NCBI GenBank assembly: GCA_944472155.2
Contig: OX235272.1
Span: 1,658,354-1,722,353 of the forward strand
Length of the DNA stretch: 64,000 nucleotides
Origin: Trichobilharzia szidati
Lineage: Eukaryota; Platyhelminthes; Trematoda; Strigeidida; Schistosomatidae
Reading direction: 5' to 3'
Under the pieces are notes generated by a model. That model was given only the letters and a program-made list of their open reading frames with translations. It searched no databases and had not been told where the DNA came from. This document shows, piece by piece, positions 22,720 to 34,739 of this stretch. How positions within the stretch are numbered: position 1 is the stretch's first letter; each line of letters begins with the position of its first letter. Position numbers and translations under genes: made by a program.

Positions 22720-24189
22720 GTAAGTTATTTCTGTTCTTTTATAGCCACTGTAGTTTAAAGATATCTGCAGCTGATGTGTAGCCGTTAAGTTACATGACAT
22801 CATCTCATACTGTAGGATTCGCCTTTTTTTAAAAATTAAGATATATTCACATTGTAATTTTCTTTATTTTCGGCTACTTTTGCATTCTTTTCCGTACTAT
22901 AGCTACATGTGCAGATACTCTTATGTGCAGTTATACGATGATATGTATGCCGGTCTGTCGCATCATAGATGTCTGGAAGTCCAAGTTACCGTATTTAAAA
23001 AAAAGCACACCTAGTGAATCTGTAATAGCATTACGTCCGACATAGGTGTACAGTAGAAAGGATTACTTTATAGACGATTGATCAGAATTTCGATGATGCG
23101 TGTGAGTAAATAAGTGCCATTGTGACCTAAGAATGGAACTGTGGTAGATTTCAGTTCCACCGTAGAGCAAATTTATTTTGTAAAATCATACAGTTTTACA
23201 GTATGATGGAATGCCATTGTTGCCCATCAGCTGTTAGTATACTTTGAACCCCATTTACAGAGGCGACATCTGGCTTCATGACGTAGACCAACAGTCATAG
23301 ACTTTGAGAATCGCTGCCATGTTTTGACGATTCACAGTCTGTTATCGACTGGTCTACATTTCCTACTTGAAATCATTCATTCTCAACATCACTAAGCTGT
23401 ATCTAGTGCGGAAAACTAAACGAAGGCATGTGCTAGGAAACGCCTACTCTTCGCACGTTATATTTCAATTCTTAGGTTGGTGGAAACGAGCCTCCAGACA
23501 TACTGAGATTTCAACTCAAAGTGCAAGCAGGGCTGCTGCTCTTTAGAACTTGAATCAGTGGAAGTGAAGCTCATCGACTTAATCACTCGACCTCTGTCAG
23601 GAAATGGGCAGTGAGTTCAAACCCCGGGAAAGCTATTTAGCCTAGACCACTACATAGTGTCGTCAGCTCACGCAACAAAGGTGGTTCGCAGTTTAGTACA
23701 TAAGAAATTTGTACCGACTAATTGAGTTCTGACAACTGACTTTAGCAGTAGGCCAATTCCCTGTAGTCAAATAAAGCCGGTACGTTACTGCAGTTAGTCT
23801 TCGCCTCAGCATTCCTAACTCAAAAAAACTAGTGTTCGTTATACTTCAGACGATAACTTTCCATAAACTCATAATTACTTGAGTAGAGAGCAGAGTGCTC
23901 CCCGCCAACAACCCTTTATTGTACCTTCTGAACAACGCAGTCCGATATTCTTATTTTATTCAGTACTATGGTAAGTCGACGTCGTTCTGTAATCGTGTTC
24001 CAAAGCCTATCGTATGGTGAGTACCTGATTAATGTACCCCGTATGGTCCTGAAGACGTTTGTTTCCCATAAGGTTAACTTAGTCCTCGTATGACTATTGG
24101 CCCTGAGAATCGATATATCTCTAGACTAGACGATCTCCGGTTTGATCGTAGTGGGATGAGCCTTATTAAGTTCTAGGTTAGGTGGTGCT
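22720..24189. other. No recognisable gene
   Basis: No coding or LINE motif found. 23560-23640 contains a tRNA-like stretch with a B-box-like word (GAGTTCAAACCCCGG), perhaps an old SINE head. The rest is unassigned. Confidence 0.4.
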
Positions 24190-25090
24190 TGGGCGAAACA
24201 TTCTGAAACACATGCATACCTACCTCCAACTCTAACCATGTTTCTTGACCTTAAAGCGGCATTTGATTATGTTGACCGGAAAATACTGTGGCAGTATATT
24301 GCCGTGTTATTGTATCATGTTAACGCAGAGTTGTCATTTGAAGTAACGACAATGATTTATATCCCTCAAGGATGCCCGTTTTTATTTGATTTCATTATAG
24401 ATACACTGATGGGTGCGACTGTAGGGGATTGGCTCGTTACCGAGGTTACAGTCTGGTAAACTCCTCGGTGAGGAGTCTGCAGAGTGTTCCAAACACTTTG
24501 AGCAGAAGTCTTGGGATGTTTAGCATGTGATTCGTTCCTGTCAAATGTAAGGTGATGCTACAGAACTGGTCTGCATCGACTCCAAGTTTGAAGGTAGGGA
24601 ATGAAGTGATTTGGCCTGCTGAAAAATTGAGGTACCGTGCAATCGCTCCCTCCGTCTTTATTTATAGCTGTGGGACAGTCATTGAAAGTGAAAGACTTGA
24701 AGAAACTGGCTGTTTGTGACCACATGACCATGAAGAATACCAAGGTTGGTGGTAGCTTCCTATGTTAGGAGTGGGACTCAATCGTCGAGGTTATAAAGAT
24801 GCATCGATTTAGATGGCCAGATCACGTGTTGCACATGACGAGCAACCAGCTTTCTTAACGACCAATGTTAACTGACGTAGGATTAGAGTGCAAATGATTT
24901 AGGGATGGTTGGATCAAAATTTAGCAGCGATCATTTAAGTCACTCACTGTTGTTTTGAGCCACTTAGGGAGGTGTAGACTACCTAGTTGGTGCCTTCGCG
25001 ATGCTAAGAATCAGCGGACTTGGGATTTTAATGATCTAGCTCAAAATCGTTTTCATTGGCACAGATACATTCACCCTTTGTAACCTCTGT
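24190..25090 (+). mobile_element. RTE-B LINE fragment (RT palm to C-terminus)
   Basis: Frame 24238-24459 reads FLDLKAAFDYVDRKILW (motif A Asp) and IPQGCPFLFDFIIDTL (motif B, degenerate). Stops and shifts follow. From about 24800 the C-terminal signature KMHRFRWPDHVLHM is seen, then a diverged MLTDVG, matching LHRLRWLGHVLRMP-type ends of this RTE-like family, which recurs at 29790 and 33690. The segment holding the catalytic DD is lost or unrecognisable. Confidence 0.75.
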
Positions 25091-25811
25091 TTCTGATAGA
25101 CACAAATATTTGACAGGTATTATTTATTACAAATTCTTCACCTACAGTTGATCACAGACTTTGCAAACACAGGCGAAATTTAACCAGCTAGCCTCAGAAT
25201 GAATATTATCGGTAGTCGTTAAATGAGATAATATTTCGTAAGTTTGAAATGAGTGCTCATCAGGATGAGATTTTGCGAACCGAGTTGTAAGAGGTGATCA
25301 CTGTTGTTGGTTGGTTGGTCGACATGGCAACTCCATAGGGCGTCCTCTAGTATGCATTCTCTTGTCTGGTTCATCTTTTTGACACGAACCTTGAGATTAT
25401 TCGCTCACATGACACAATATCTAAGCTTTTTACTTGCTGTAACTAACTGGGCAGCTCATGATAAAACCCGAACTCCAGTGTCAACTCGTGTATAGGCGAA
25501 ATTACGAAAAAGGCATATCCCGAACTTCTGTGTTCACCATGACACCACATAGGCGACAAAATGGTTTTCATCCTGTGACCAACTCTCATACGCAGTCCAT
25601 TCTTATAGGTGACTGGAATAGTTCAAATATAAAGTTTATGTATGGAGGAGGTACAACTCGAATTGCCATACTGTATCGGTTTTAAAGTGCTAGTAGTTTA
25701 AAATCCTCATTCAGGGTTATTTTACAAATGACTCGAAGTCAACATGCTTCATAGTTCCTCGCAGAACATTGTACTGTTGTGGTTTGGTGAATAATTATAA
25801 AGCTAGGTTGT
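25091..25811. other. No recognisable gene
   Basis: Short frames only (for example 25304-25495 and 25458-25685). Nothing matched a family I know. Confidence 0.4.
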
Positions 25812-26040
25812 GTTTAAATATTCAGGAGAGAGTGGAGATGGATTGGACACTCGCTGAGGAGGCCACTGGGTGACATCGCGCATCATGCCCTCGAGTGGGA
25901 CATGGAGATCGTGTGAAGAGGAGTTGAAACAGTATGGATTAACATTGACGCAGGTGGAAAGTACAGGAAAAGCAAGTGGAGAAGTGTAGTTTAAGCCCTA
26001 TGTTCCACTAGGAACCCAAGGGAACAATGATAATAATAAT
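25812..26040 (+). mobile_element. RTE-A 3' end, truncated copy
   Basis: Encodes the C-terminal WRWIGHSLRRPLGDIA-like signature, then the RTE-A tail: AAGCCCTATGTTCCACTAGG, AACCCAAGGGAACAATGATAATAATAA. Only the last 230 bp are present, as expected from a 5'-truncated LINE insertion. Confidence 0.8.
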
Positions 26041-26361
26041 AGGTTGTGTTTATGCATTCTATCCGTAAATTAAGGGATTATTGACTTAAATCACAAAGGA
26101 TTTAACCAGAAATTTGTCACAATAACACTGATCTGCTTGTTCTTTTTTTCTATGATGTTGAACGAAGTCCTTTGTTGTTGCAACTTGGACAAGTACTTGT
26201 GTGGCGTGTGATAATGACAAGATTTATCAGTAGTATATAAATTCACATTCTTTAAGATAAAAAGATCGAATAGTAGGAAGATAGATTTGACGTTAGAGAA
26301 AGCAAATGATTCAGCGTTGTGGAGAAACGTGAGAGACAATGAATCACAATATGAACGTTAG

Positions 26362-26575
26362 AAGTAGCACAACACGGAAGATCTGTGCAAATGATGATTC
26401 GATCCCTGGATGACGCACTCCTTTACCTCGCCAAGCTAGAAATAATGCTGTTGAGGAGGAAAGGTTGGGCATGAGGCTAGCAACCCCATCCTGTAAAATA
26501 AACACTGCTACAGAAACTTCAAGCCTCTAGCTTGAAACCTTATGTTCCACTGGTGAACGTGAAGAAAAAAATTAG
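26362..26575 (+). repeat. SINE-A copy 1
   Basis: A degenerate tRNA-like head with a B box (GATTCGATCCCTGG, about 26396), then the SINE-A body (CCTCGCCAAGCTAGAAATAA, GGCTAGCAACCCCATCCTGT) and the RTE-A-like tail (CTTATGTTCCACTGG, GAACGTGAAG). It abuts a minus-strand RTE-A copy that lacks its own 3' end. Confidence 0.75.
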
Positions 26576-26576
26576 C

Positions 26577-27720
26577 GATAGCCTGGCCGCGATGTCATTC
26601 GACGACCTCCTTAATGCATGCCCGATCCATCTCCATTTTCCCGTACGTATTTGTTGGGCGATCGGCTCTCACCTTTTGTTAGTTCCTAGCTAACCAGCCA
26701 GAGTTTCTTGTTATTAATTCTTTCTGGTCAACCAGCCATTTGATCGTCAATATGGAACTAGCGAAGGAGTCAGCTGTTGATGAAATTCTGCTACTTGTTG
26801 GAAATCCTCTTCGTGACACGCAGTTCGAGTTTCTGATCCATATAGAAGCACTAAATGACTGACTTGACATTTGTGTTGAACAGAATCCGAATCTTGTTCT
26901 TCATGCTGGTTGAGTTAGTGCAGAAGATTTCCCAACTGGATTCAGGTTGATGAAAGCATATCTTGCCTTTCTAATTCTGGCTGGCTGGCTTTGACATCTT
27001 CATTCGTTCGGACTACCTGTGGTTGAAACCGTGCTTCCTAGCCGGATAAGTGGAGGAGGTGACCTCTGTTGAATCTCCCCCGTTGATGGTGATTGGTGCT
27101 GGTTGTTGTTGTTGCTGTTGGTTGGTTATCTTCATTACCTCCGTCTTCTCTATGTTTAACTGCAGTCCGATCTTCGCTGTTTCTTCAGCCATTTTGTTGG
27201 TTTTCGCCTGCAAGTCTTTCAGTTTGTGTGATATTAGACACAAATCATCTGCGAAATCCAGATCTACAGTCTTCTTATTGGTCGTCCAACGTATAACTGT
27301 CTTCGTACTTCCCACGTTCATTCCTTCGCATAGTCCAGTCCATGGCAATTAAGGGAATATCAACGTCGGTGATAATAGCCATGTAACCTTGTGCTACTCC
27401 AGTATATACTTCGAACGCTTCGCTGAGTTTTCTGTTGTGGATTACCTGACACGTAGCATTTTCATATAGCCAGGTGGTGAATGAGGCTGATAAAGATATG
27501 GGTCTTGCACGCCGTAGTGTTGGAGCAGTATCCAGTTCAATTCACAGTCAACGCTGTCTATCGAAGGCTTCTTCGAAGTGGATGCAGTTGGGGTGGAGAG
27601 AGGCTTGACCGCCATTCGGTGATGATGATGCGCAGAGTTGCGTTTTTATCAGCACGTGGTTTGCCTTTTCTGAATCCAGTGCATTTTTGTTCTCTTTAGG
27701 ATGATGCGATGTAGTATTTT
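26577..27720 (-). mobile_element. RTE-A LINE, minus-strand copy
   Basis: Read on the minus strand: degenerate motif A region (27700-27480), RWTTNKKTVDLDFADDLCLI (catalytic ADD, about 27300-27220), KIGLQLNIEKTEVMKI (27180), and C-terminal pieces down to 26580. It closely resembles the plus-strand copy at 15790-16960, sharing odd features such as the antisense open frame at 15788-16045 / 27481-27699. Confidence 0.82.
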
Positions 27721-27759
27721 ACTTGGCGTGGAGAAGAGCATTATTCCATGCCTGTTCTT

Positions 27760-28900
27760 GCAGAGGCGTAAGTCGACCTTTCCCAACCGATAGCTGCTAC
27801 CTTGACGTGGTGATCGGAAGTGCATATTGCAATGACCCAACAAGCTACACTGGCTGGAACTATTGTTCCTGCATGTCCTGTCATGCCAGGAAGATTGTTA
27901 GGTTAGCAATTGGAATAAGAGCAGTTACCGGCAGTGTAAGGATTTGTTTACACTATGCTGGGGATCTGTGGGTGAAGTCGTACTGCTGGGGAAGAGGAGT
28001 GTAACAGCAGTGAGGTGTTTCGCTCAGATGACCATCATGCCAGCTATGCTGTCTCTCCACTCTGGAGAGAGGGGTTAGAAAAAGTGGACGCCAACAATTG
28101 TATATTGGTAGAATTCACCTTAAGGGTGCCAGGAGACTCTTCAGCTAGTTCACGAGGACTCGCGGGTGTAGGGTTAGCATTGAGTTTCAGGGCAGAAAAG
28201 TCACTTCTTGACTGGATCCCAGTAGACAGTCGTATGTGTGCGGTCCGTCTGAACGGGTCCATTAGAAGAAGGAAGGACGGCGTTGCCTTTTCGTAGTCTC
28301 CGCTAACGCCCCGACAGACTGCAGTTTGGATGAACTTGAGGGTGATTTCTACCTGAAACTGTCTAATTTGCTGCAAAAAGCAGAAGGTTCAGATATAGTT
28401 GTTTTAGCAGGCAACCTCAATGCCCAAGTAAGGAAGTTGCGCCAGACTGAGAAGTACGTAGGTGGCACGTACGCAGTTCCCTGCAGACGAACCAACAATG
28501 GTGATCGTCTTCTACAGTTCTATCCAGATAATCATCTGTTCCTACTCAGCACTTACTTTAGGCGCATGGAGAGACATTGTGTAACCTGGCGAACTCCATC
28601 ACCAAAACGACGCTGGACTCAGATAGACCACATATCGATAGGGTATCGTTGGAGAGGGTCAGTGGAAGACTGCCGCTCCTTCTGGAAAACGTGCGTAGAC
28701 TGTGGTCACACCCCGGTCCGTGCACGTTTATGTTTACGCATAAACGGACATAAAAAGTTGTTGGGAGCGAAGCAGTTACGTCCCCAATCCTACTATCTAA
28801 TCAAGTCTTGGATGTTATTGATTCTTCTGTGTCAAGAATTGCAATTAATCATGTTCATGATCGGATTTGTGAAAATCATCCTACCTAGTTAAACAAGGAA
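27760..28900 (+). mobile_element. RTE-B LINE fragment (endonuclease)
   Basis: Encodes GVGLALSFRAEKSLLDWIPV and VDSRMCAVRL (28165-28250), a break, then DIVVLAGNLNAQVRKL (catalytic Asn/Asp region, 28393-28440), TNNGDRLLQF, HCVTWRTPSPKRRWTQIDHI and GYRWRGSVEDCRSFWKTCVD (28570-28700). This order is that of an RTE-type endonuclease. There are frameshifts near 28290 and stops after 28890; no RT follows. Confidence 0.8.
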
Positions 28901-29165
28901 TTAACTAGCTCTATTCATAGTTCTGTTTTTAGCTCGCCGTTTATTTGCTGAGGTTAACGAGGCAGTTTTTTAATGTTCTGTCGTAATCTGGTTAATTTTA
29001 ATTTTTGCTCGTCGAGTTCGCCTTCTGCCTGAAGAAATCGAATTTATGTGTGTTCAGAAAGAATTCATGCAGTCACTTTCCTCACCGTGGTTAACATCGC
29101 TTAAATGTTCAAGTCTGACAATTTCCCTTTCAACCTTAAATCATATATAAGTTATTATTGTTTTA
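28901..29165. other. No recognisable feature
   Basis: AT-rich spacer between an RTE-B and a CR1-B fragment. Nothing supported. Confidence 0.4.
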
Positions 29166-29564
29166 AATACTTTAGACTTTTCTTGGTCATCTTATATTTT
29201 GTCAATTTCTACCAAAATGTCCCGTCTAAACACCTACTACATTAAGAAGTTGAAGCAATCACGTAGGTATCATTCATCCTTTACTTATACAGTTTGTGTT
29301 AACTCTTGTATCTTACCTATTGTTCTCTACTGCTCCCCCTTAGTTTTTCCTGACCTGCTCAAGAAGGATTATATCCTGTTGAGAAGAAGAGTATTAAATG
29401 TTCTCAGTAGGTCCCGTGGTGTCCCACTAATAAGTCAACTTGCTACTACTGTAGTCGAAAGACCCCTGAACTCCTGTGAGAAAAATGATCCCAATCGATA
29501 TTCTTTGACTCTTAACACCCCCTCTATACTCAACTCTCCCATTACTGCTGTTTGTCTGTTTTCA
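29166..29564 (+). mobile_element. CR1-B LINE fragment (RT C-terminal side)
   Basis: Frame 29199-29570 carries YYIKKLKQSRR, CVNSCILPIVLYCSPLVFP and LLRRRVLNVLSRSRGVPL, matching the CR1-B copy at 44930-45150 (YIKKLRHSG, ILPILLYYSPLFFP, LRRTLKTVSRVSG). It is cut by the RTE-B 3' end at about 29565. Confidence 0.78.
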
Positions 29565-30480
29565 ACATAGAACTTTGCACTGATGTGCAGCAGTTCAAGT
29601 TGCCACACTCCATGTAGTACACAAAGCAAGAGAAGAAAGTAGGAGAAATGCATAATATAGACAGTAGACAGGGATATGAGACAAAAGGAATAATTATAAC
29701 GAAGAGCAATATAGTTTCATTGTAAATTATAAGTCACAAGGAGTGGATGCATCTGCGACAGCCATTGACAACGATGATTTTGAGCCATATCACCGATTGT
29801 CTCCGGCTCTCATTGGTGTTTGCCGTTCCGAGGACCCCAACCAGAAAGTCTGCACCTTCTTACGTGGCAGGCTCAAACTAACTGTTGTGGGTTTCATTGA
29901 CTGGTCCCATGCTTTAGTTTGACCGCCGCCAGCTCTTTTCCAACCTGACCCTATATCAGCTAACATTGCCCGTCGAGGAAGGCGATAGCTAGGCATACGT
30001 AACACATGTCCTAAACATCTCAGTCGATGTAACTTCACAGCCTCGTTGATTGATCTCCCACCTCTTACCTAGCTCTCGATCGAAGCCCAACCTCAATATT
30101 ACTCACCCTATTATACCACTTCACATGGGAGACAGACGCAGACACCTATGATCGAAGACAGCTAGTCTTCTTCTACTTTCTTTTCTTGTTTTGTGTGCTA
30201 CATGGAGTGTGGCGACTTGAACTGCCGCACATATGTGCAAAGTTCTATGTCGAAAATCGACCGACCGACCGCTAGTCTTTTCATGTCTTCCACTCTCAAT
30301 GGCCAGGTCTCATAGCCATTAAGAAGGACGGAGTGAACTGCTGAGCACTACACCCACCCATTGGTCGATAGCCGGATACCACTTCTACGCCAGAGACAAC
30401 GTAAACTGGCATATGCGAAACTAGCCCTCTGTATCCTTACTTAGCTGAGATTTCGTCAGCGATCAACCCGTTGGGGCTGA
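29565..30480 (-). mobile_element. RTE-B LINE, 3' end, with nested tail insertion
   Basis: On the minus strand: C-terminal LHRLRCLGHVLRMPSYRLPRRAM frame (30038-29790; signature LRCLGHVLRMP), then 3' UTR ending with ACTTGAACTGCTGCACATCA and CAGTGCAAAGTTCTATG at 29565-29600. A 101-bp piece of the same family's 3' end (30170-30270) is inserted in the opposite orientation. Confidence 0.8.
30170..30270 (+). repeat. RTE-B tail insertion with 9-bp target duplication
   Basis: Contains GTGTGGCGACTTGAACTGCC, GTGCAAAGTTCTATGTCG and a terminal (GACC)n run. GCTAGTCTT occurs directly before (30161-30169) and after (30271-30279), so it is a clean, very 5'-truncated insertion antisense to its RTE-B host. Confidence 0.8.
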
Positions 30481-30949
30481 TGCAACTTCCCTTTACTACA
30501 TCTCATCAGGTAGGAGTAGAAGTCATTGTAAACGACTATAGGCCCACTCGCACAACCAAGTACAAAATCTCAACGATACTATGTTTGGCTGGCGTTCTAT
30601 GTGACAGAGACATAGTATTAAGCTTGAAATTTATAACTGAAAACAAAAACATGTAGTTCAGCGAAGAGTCTGTTTTCGTCGAAATCATTTTCTTAGCTGT
30701 ACAACCGCAAATATATATAGGTTATTTTGTATATATATATATATATGGACATTAAGTTTGTCAAACAAAAATAAAATTGGTCATGGTTATTTTAACTAAA
30801 GGAGTAAGAGTTTGTAAGTTTTGAGTTGAGTTCCTTTAGAATTCCTTCTTACGTGATTTCATATATTCTCTACTTTGTTTCTGTGTGCATCTTGAGTATA
30901 ACTCAACCATCAAACTATTCATATTACTATGTAACTCCCTTTTAACAAC
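30481..30949. other. Unassigned, with (TA)n tract
   Basis: Contains an AT-dinucleotide run at about 30728-30746. 30647-30718 holds a word set (GTCTG, ATTTTCTTAGCTGTACAACCG, ATATATA) that recurs near 62620 and 62905 beside Penelope-like elements. Confidence 0.45.
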
Positions 30950-31203
30950 TGTTTGTGACAATTTATCACATGTGTTACCACCCTAGTTTCATTAACACCC
31001 AATTTTCTTCACCGTTACTATATTACATAACTCCGATCCCTTTTTTGACTTTATTATCACTGCAACGCGCCATTATCAATCCTGTAACATTATTACTGTT
31101 TCTGTTGTTGTCAAGTGAATTAGAATCAACATTGTACCAAGTACTGAAAATTCCCCACCGTATTGTAAATACTATTTTGGAGTAAAGTAAATTATTATTA
31201 TCA
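30950..31203 (+). repeat. CR1-B 3' end
   Basis: The last 60 bp read GTACTGAAAATTCCCCACCG, TATTGTAAATACTATTTTGG and AGTAAAGTAAATTATTATT, the CR1-B terminal pattern also seen at 45930-45990. The upstream part is AT-rich 3' UTR-like sequence. Confidence 0.6.
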
Positions 31204-31373
31204 TTGTCTAATTGTTGCTTTAATTCTTTTTTGCCGCCTATGCATATTATCACTTGTACATATGCTTTTCAATTGATCTTAACAAACTGACGTGGTATTT
31301 TTTTAAGACTTAGTTTGTTGGGATTTGATTTGTTTCCACACATGATTATCTATCACACTAAATTGATATAAGT

Positions 31374-31575
31374 TAGAATTCATTGAGTCGCGTCCCGGTG
31401 GCTTTCCTTTTAGCTGGAAGGTCCTGGTTTTGAACTTCTGTGTATGCATACTGATGACAACTCCCTGACTCGGACAAAACAACTGTCCAGTAATCTCTAC
31501 AGGTTTTCAATGGTTCTGTAATTGCTATTAATCTGTAGTCAAAATTGAAACAAGTCGATGTTCGGAAAAACAACA
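31374..31575 (+). repeat. SINE-D copy
   Basis: tRNA-like head (CCCGGTGGCTTTCC and GGTCCTGGTTTTGAACTTC), middle GGACAAAACAACTGTCCAGT, tail TTTTCAATGGTTCTGTAATT. Matches the fuller copies at 38100-38300 and 32740-32950. Confidence 0.65.
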
Positions 31576-31984
31576 TATTGAGTGACGAAATATTCTTGAG
31601 TTAGTTTCTCATCATCGTCTCTACACTGATATGTAGTCTTTTCCGTCAAATGTATACCCATAACTGTGTTATGCTACTCAGTAAGAACTGTGAATTTTGG
31701 ATATGCGGGGGCGGGGGGGGGGAAAGAAAGTTTAAGCGGTCGAAAATCATCAAAACAGTTAGTTTGTAGGTGTTAGCAACAAGTTATTGCATAATCAAGA
31801 AATATGTAAAGCGATGGTGACTCAGAAGAATTACATGAAATACAAACAAGTTAATAGAATTAGCTAGAATTGTATTCATAATAAAATAACAAAGTGTTAA
31901 GATAAAAGGGGAAGTTTGTTTGTAAAACTTAAAGCATATTAGATAGTTGGTCAAGGTAAAGAAATCGACTGTATAAATTTATTT

Positions 31985-32325
31985 TGGACATATACACGTT
32001 TGGCTTGTTCAGATGAATTCCGATTCCCTAAGCAGTATGTAAAAAGGGGACTAATAGAGCATGAGAAAGGTTGAGTGAAATACGATAAATAACTTCAAAA
32101 GCTTTGTTAGAGTCAACTGGTACCGAGAAGATAAAATAGTATTGACTGGGGGAAAGCTTTATTCGAACCTGTACCAAACCAAGATGGGAGGTGTTCATAA
32201 ATTCGATAACGAACTTGCCTGACTGTATCTCTATGAGAGCACATGAAAGAGACGAAACGAAGCAGTTTGTGTTTACTTTTTGAAGTAAGTATACGTTGGC
32301 TAGTTGAATAAACAGCATAACGTAA
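31985..32325 (-). mobile_element. PLE remnant (end of endonuclease)
   Basis: Minus-strand sequence gives KAFEVIYRISLNLSHALL, aligned with FEIIYRMPANPNFA at the end of the intact PLE domain at 41210, then ESEFI and TCICPK corresponding to the conserved C-terminal Ile/Leu-Cys motif. Frameshifts throughout; the YIG part is not readable. Confidence 0.55.
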
Positions 32326-32454
32326 AAGTCGTTTTGAAGACCCTTATCAGACGTGATAAAATCTAACTATTAGCCGCCTCTCCCGTAGATTGCAATCGTA
32401 GGAGGAATGATTTTACTATTCTAGGCGGCTATAGAATCACAAGTGTTGGTTACG

Positions 32455-32960
32455 GTATTTAATCATGAGCTGACATTGGTTACAGTACCATTGAAAAGCC
32501 AACTAGGAAGTATTGAATATCTGTTTCGTCCTAGTTTGGGACTCGTCGGGAGTACGCACCCACCCGGGTTCGAATCCAGGGCCTTCTGGTTACAAGGCGA
32601 ACCATTGGGACCCGATCTAAAGGCCCATGAATTCTCACTTATGCCAATTCACCATTAGGGTACAGTAAGTCGGGCGCAAGGACCAATACTCGCCTAAGAC
32701 ATCGGTTAGTGCTCGCGTTATGTCGTGAATTGGCAGAAGTTGGAATTCGTGGCCTGGCCATTGAATAGGCTCCTAGTGACTTAATGGTCTACGAGTTCGC
32801 CTTGTAACCGGAATGTCCTGAGTTCAAACCATTGTGGTGCGTGCGTATTGCTGAAAAGTTCCAAACTAGACTGACGGAATTCCCTAGTTGGTTTTCCAAT
32901 GGAATCCTGTAACCAATCAATAAATCCATTACTTGAATACAAATAACTGTATGAATCGTT
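32455..32960. repeat. SINE-D head-to-head inverted pair 1
   Basis: 32455-32660 is a minus-strand SINE-D (tail GAGCTGACATTGGTTACAGT at left, B-box complement GGGTTCGAATCCAGG) and 32705-32960 a plus-strand copy (GACTTAATGGTCTACGAG, GAGTTCAAACC, tail TTTTCCAATGG). They face each other across a short stretch containing AATTGGCAGAAGTTGGAATT. Confidence 0.7.
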
Positions 32961-33479
32961 CTGCAGCAACCACCGGGAAAGGAATTTATGAAATTACATG
33001 TAACGGAAAATAATCAATACATTACGAGACTTCGTCATAAAATAGTCTTACTTAATCTAAACACAGACAGATATGATTACTGATAAAATTGGCAAGCGTT
33101 TGAGAACAAGAATTTCGTAAATAAATGTAAGGTATTCAGAAATTTGAACGGAAAGACGAAGAAAAGAGAAGTGAGCCAAAATCGTTCTAAAGATTTCCCA
33201 CTACATCGTGTGTTTACAGTGGAAGCTCTCGTGGTTGTGTTCTCTGAACTGAATGGCACAATTGCAAAGCTTTCATTGTCTTTCTAGACAAACTCGTCAA
33301 TGCTGTACACACGGAAAACCATGAATTGTATATACAGAAGCGATTTGTTTGCACACTACTTTTTACTACCCGAGCACGGATATAGAAAGCTCGCGTGTCA
33401 TTTGCTAACTGACGTCATCTCTGGCTAAGTCGACGTGATATCCGGTTGGCTATCAATCAAAGGACGTGTGTACTGCACA
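32961..33479. other. No recognisable gene
   Basis: Short frames only; no repeat family assigned. Confidence 0.4.
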
Positions 33480-34192
33480 GCAGCAGTTCGCTTCGCCCCC
33501 CTTTATGGCTGGTTGTGAGACGGCCGTTGAAAATGGAAGACATGAAAAGCTTGGCTAGTTGTCTCTGTTCATGGGTGTCTGCGTTCTGTTTCCTGTGTTA
33601 GGTTAGGTGCTGAAATAGGGTGAGGGATATTGAGGTTGGGCGTCGAGTGCTAGGTAAAGAGAGAAAGTCGATCGATAAAGTTGTGGACTGAGATGGTTAA
33701 GACATGTGTTACGTATAAATGCCTAGCCGTCGATCAGCTCTCTCAACAGTCAATGTTAGCTGATATAAGATGGATCAGGTTAGAAAAGAGCTACTGGTGG
33801 TCAAACCAACATCGCTTTATCAGTCGATGAAATCGATAACAGTCAGTTTAAGCCAGTCACGTAGGGAGGTATTGACTGGTTGGCGTCTTCGGGATGGTTA
33901 GAACCAATGAAGGCTGTAGACAACTGATGGTGATATGACTCAAAATCGTCGTTGTTAATGGTTGATGCAGATGCATTCACTGTTTGTTGTGATTTGTCAT
34001 ATCCAATAAACTGTTGTTCTTCCACCATATTACTATTCTTTTTCCCTCACTCTCTCTTTGGTTGAATCTCTCTTTACTCTCTTCTCTTGTGTTTGTGTGG
34101 TACATGGAGGGGGTGTGGCAACTGGAACTGGTGCAAATCTGTGCAAAGTTATATGTTGAAACCAGTCAGTCAGTCAGTCGTTCACTACACCG
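33480..34192 (+). mobile_element. RTE-B LINE 3' end
   Basis: Contains RWLRHVLRIN at about 33695 (family signature LRWLGHVLRMP), a diverged basic stretch, and the 3' UTR words GATGCAGATGCATTCACTG and CATATCCAATAAACTGTTG. It ends GTGGCAACTGGAACTGGTGC, GTGCAAAGTTATATGTTG and a (CAGT)n run at about 34162-34178. Confidence 0.75.
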
Positions 34193-34739
34193 ACCATAAA
34201 CTTTGTTGACGTGTACAATCTTTTATTTATTTTGAATTAAGAAAGGACGAACATATTTGTAGTGTAATGCGTGATCGTTCGATTTCATGGATTTTCTTCA
34301 ACTGCGTGCATCCTAAACAAAATCCAATTATAAGTTGCAAAATTTCTAAACATACTTCTTTTCAGAGTGACTTCGAGTTATAGGTAGAAAGTATACGCAA
34401 CATACTTCCGAAGATGATGTAAGTAGGCAATTATTCATTGTTAAAAGAGTAACTAATTGGAGTCTAGGCGAGTGGTAGATTCAAGATTTCAGTTGGAAAC
34501 AAGCATAGACTAGAGACAGAATACAAAATCAAACAACAGGGTGAATTTTTACATATTATGATGGAGAATTCAGGAGGTGGGAGTGCATAATAAAATACGA
34601 TTTTAAGAGAGACAAAATAATTTATTAGACTGGGAAACTTAATAGTGAGTTCAACTCAGTATGCGAAAATCAGCATTAAAATTGAGTGGGACGTTATACA
34701 ACAGAACAAAAGCACACCAACAAAACAATTATGGTTACT
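34193..34739. other. No recognisable gene
   Basis: AT-rich; the last 200 bp may be 3' UTR of the adjoining minus-strand PLE. Confidence 0.4.
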
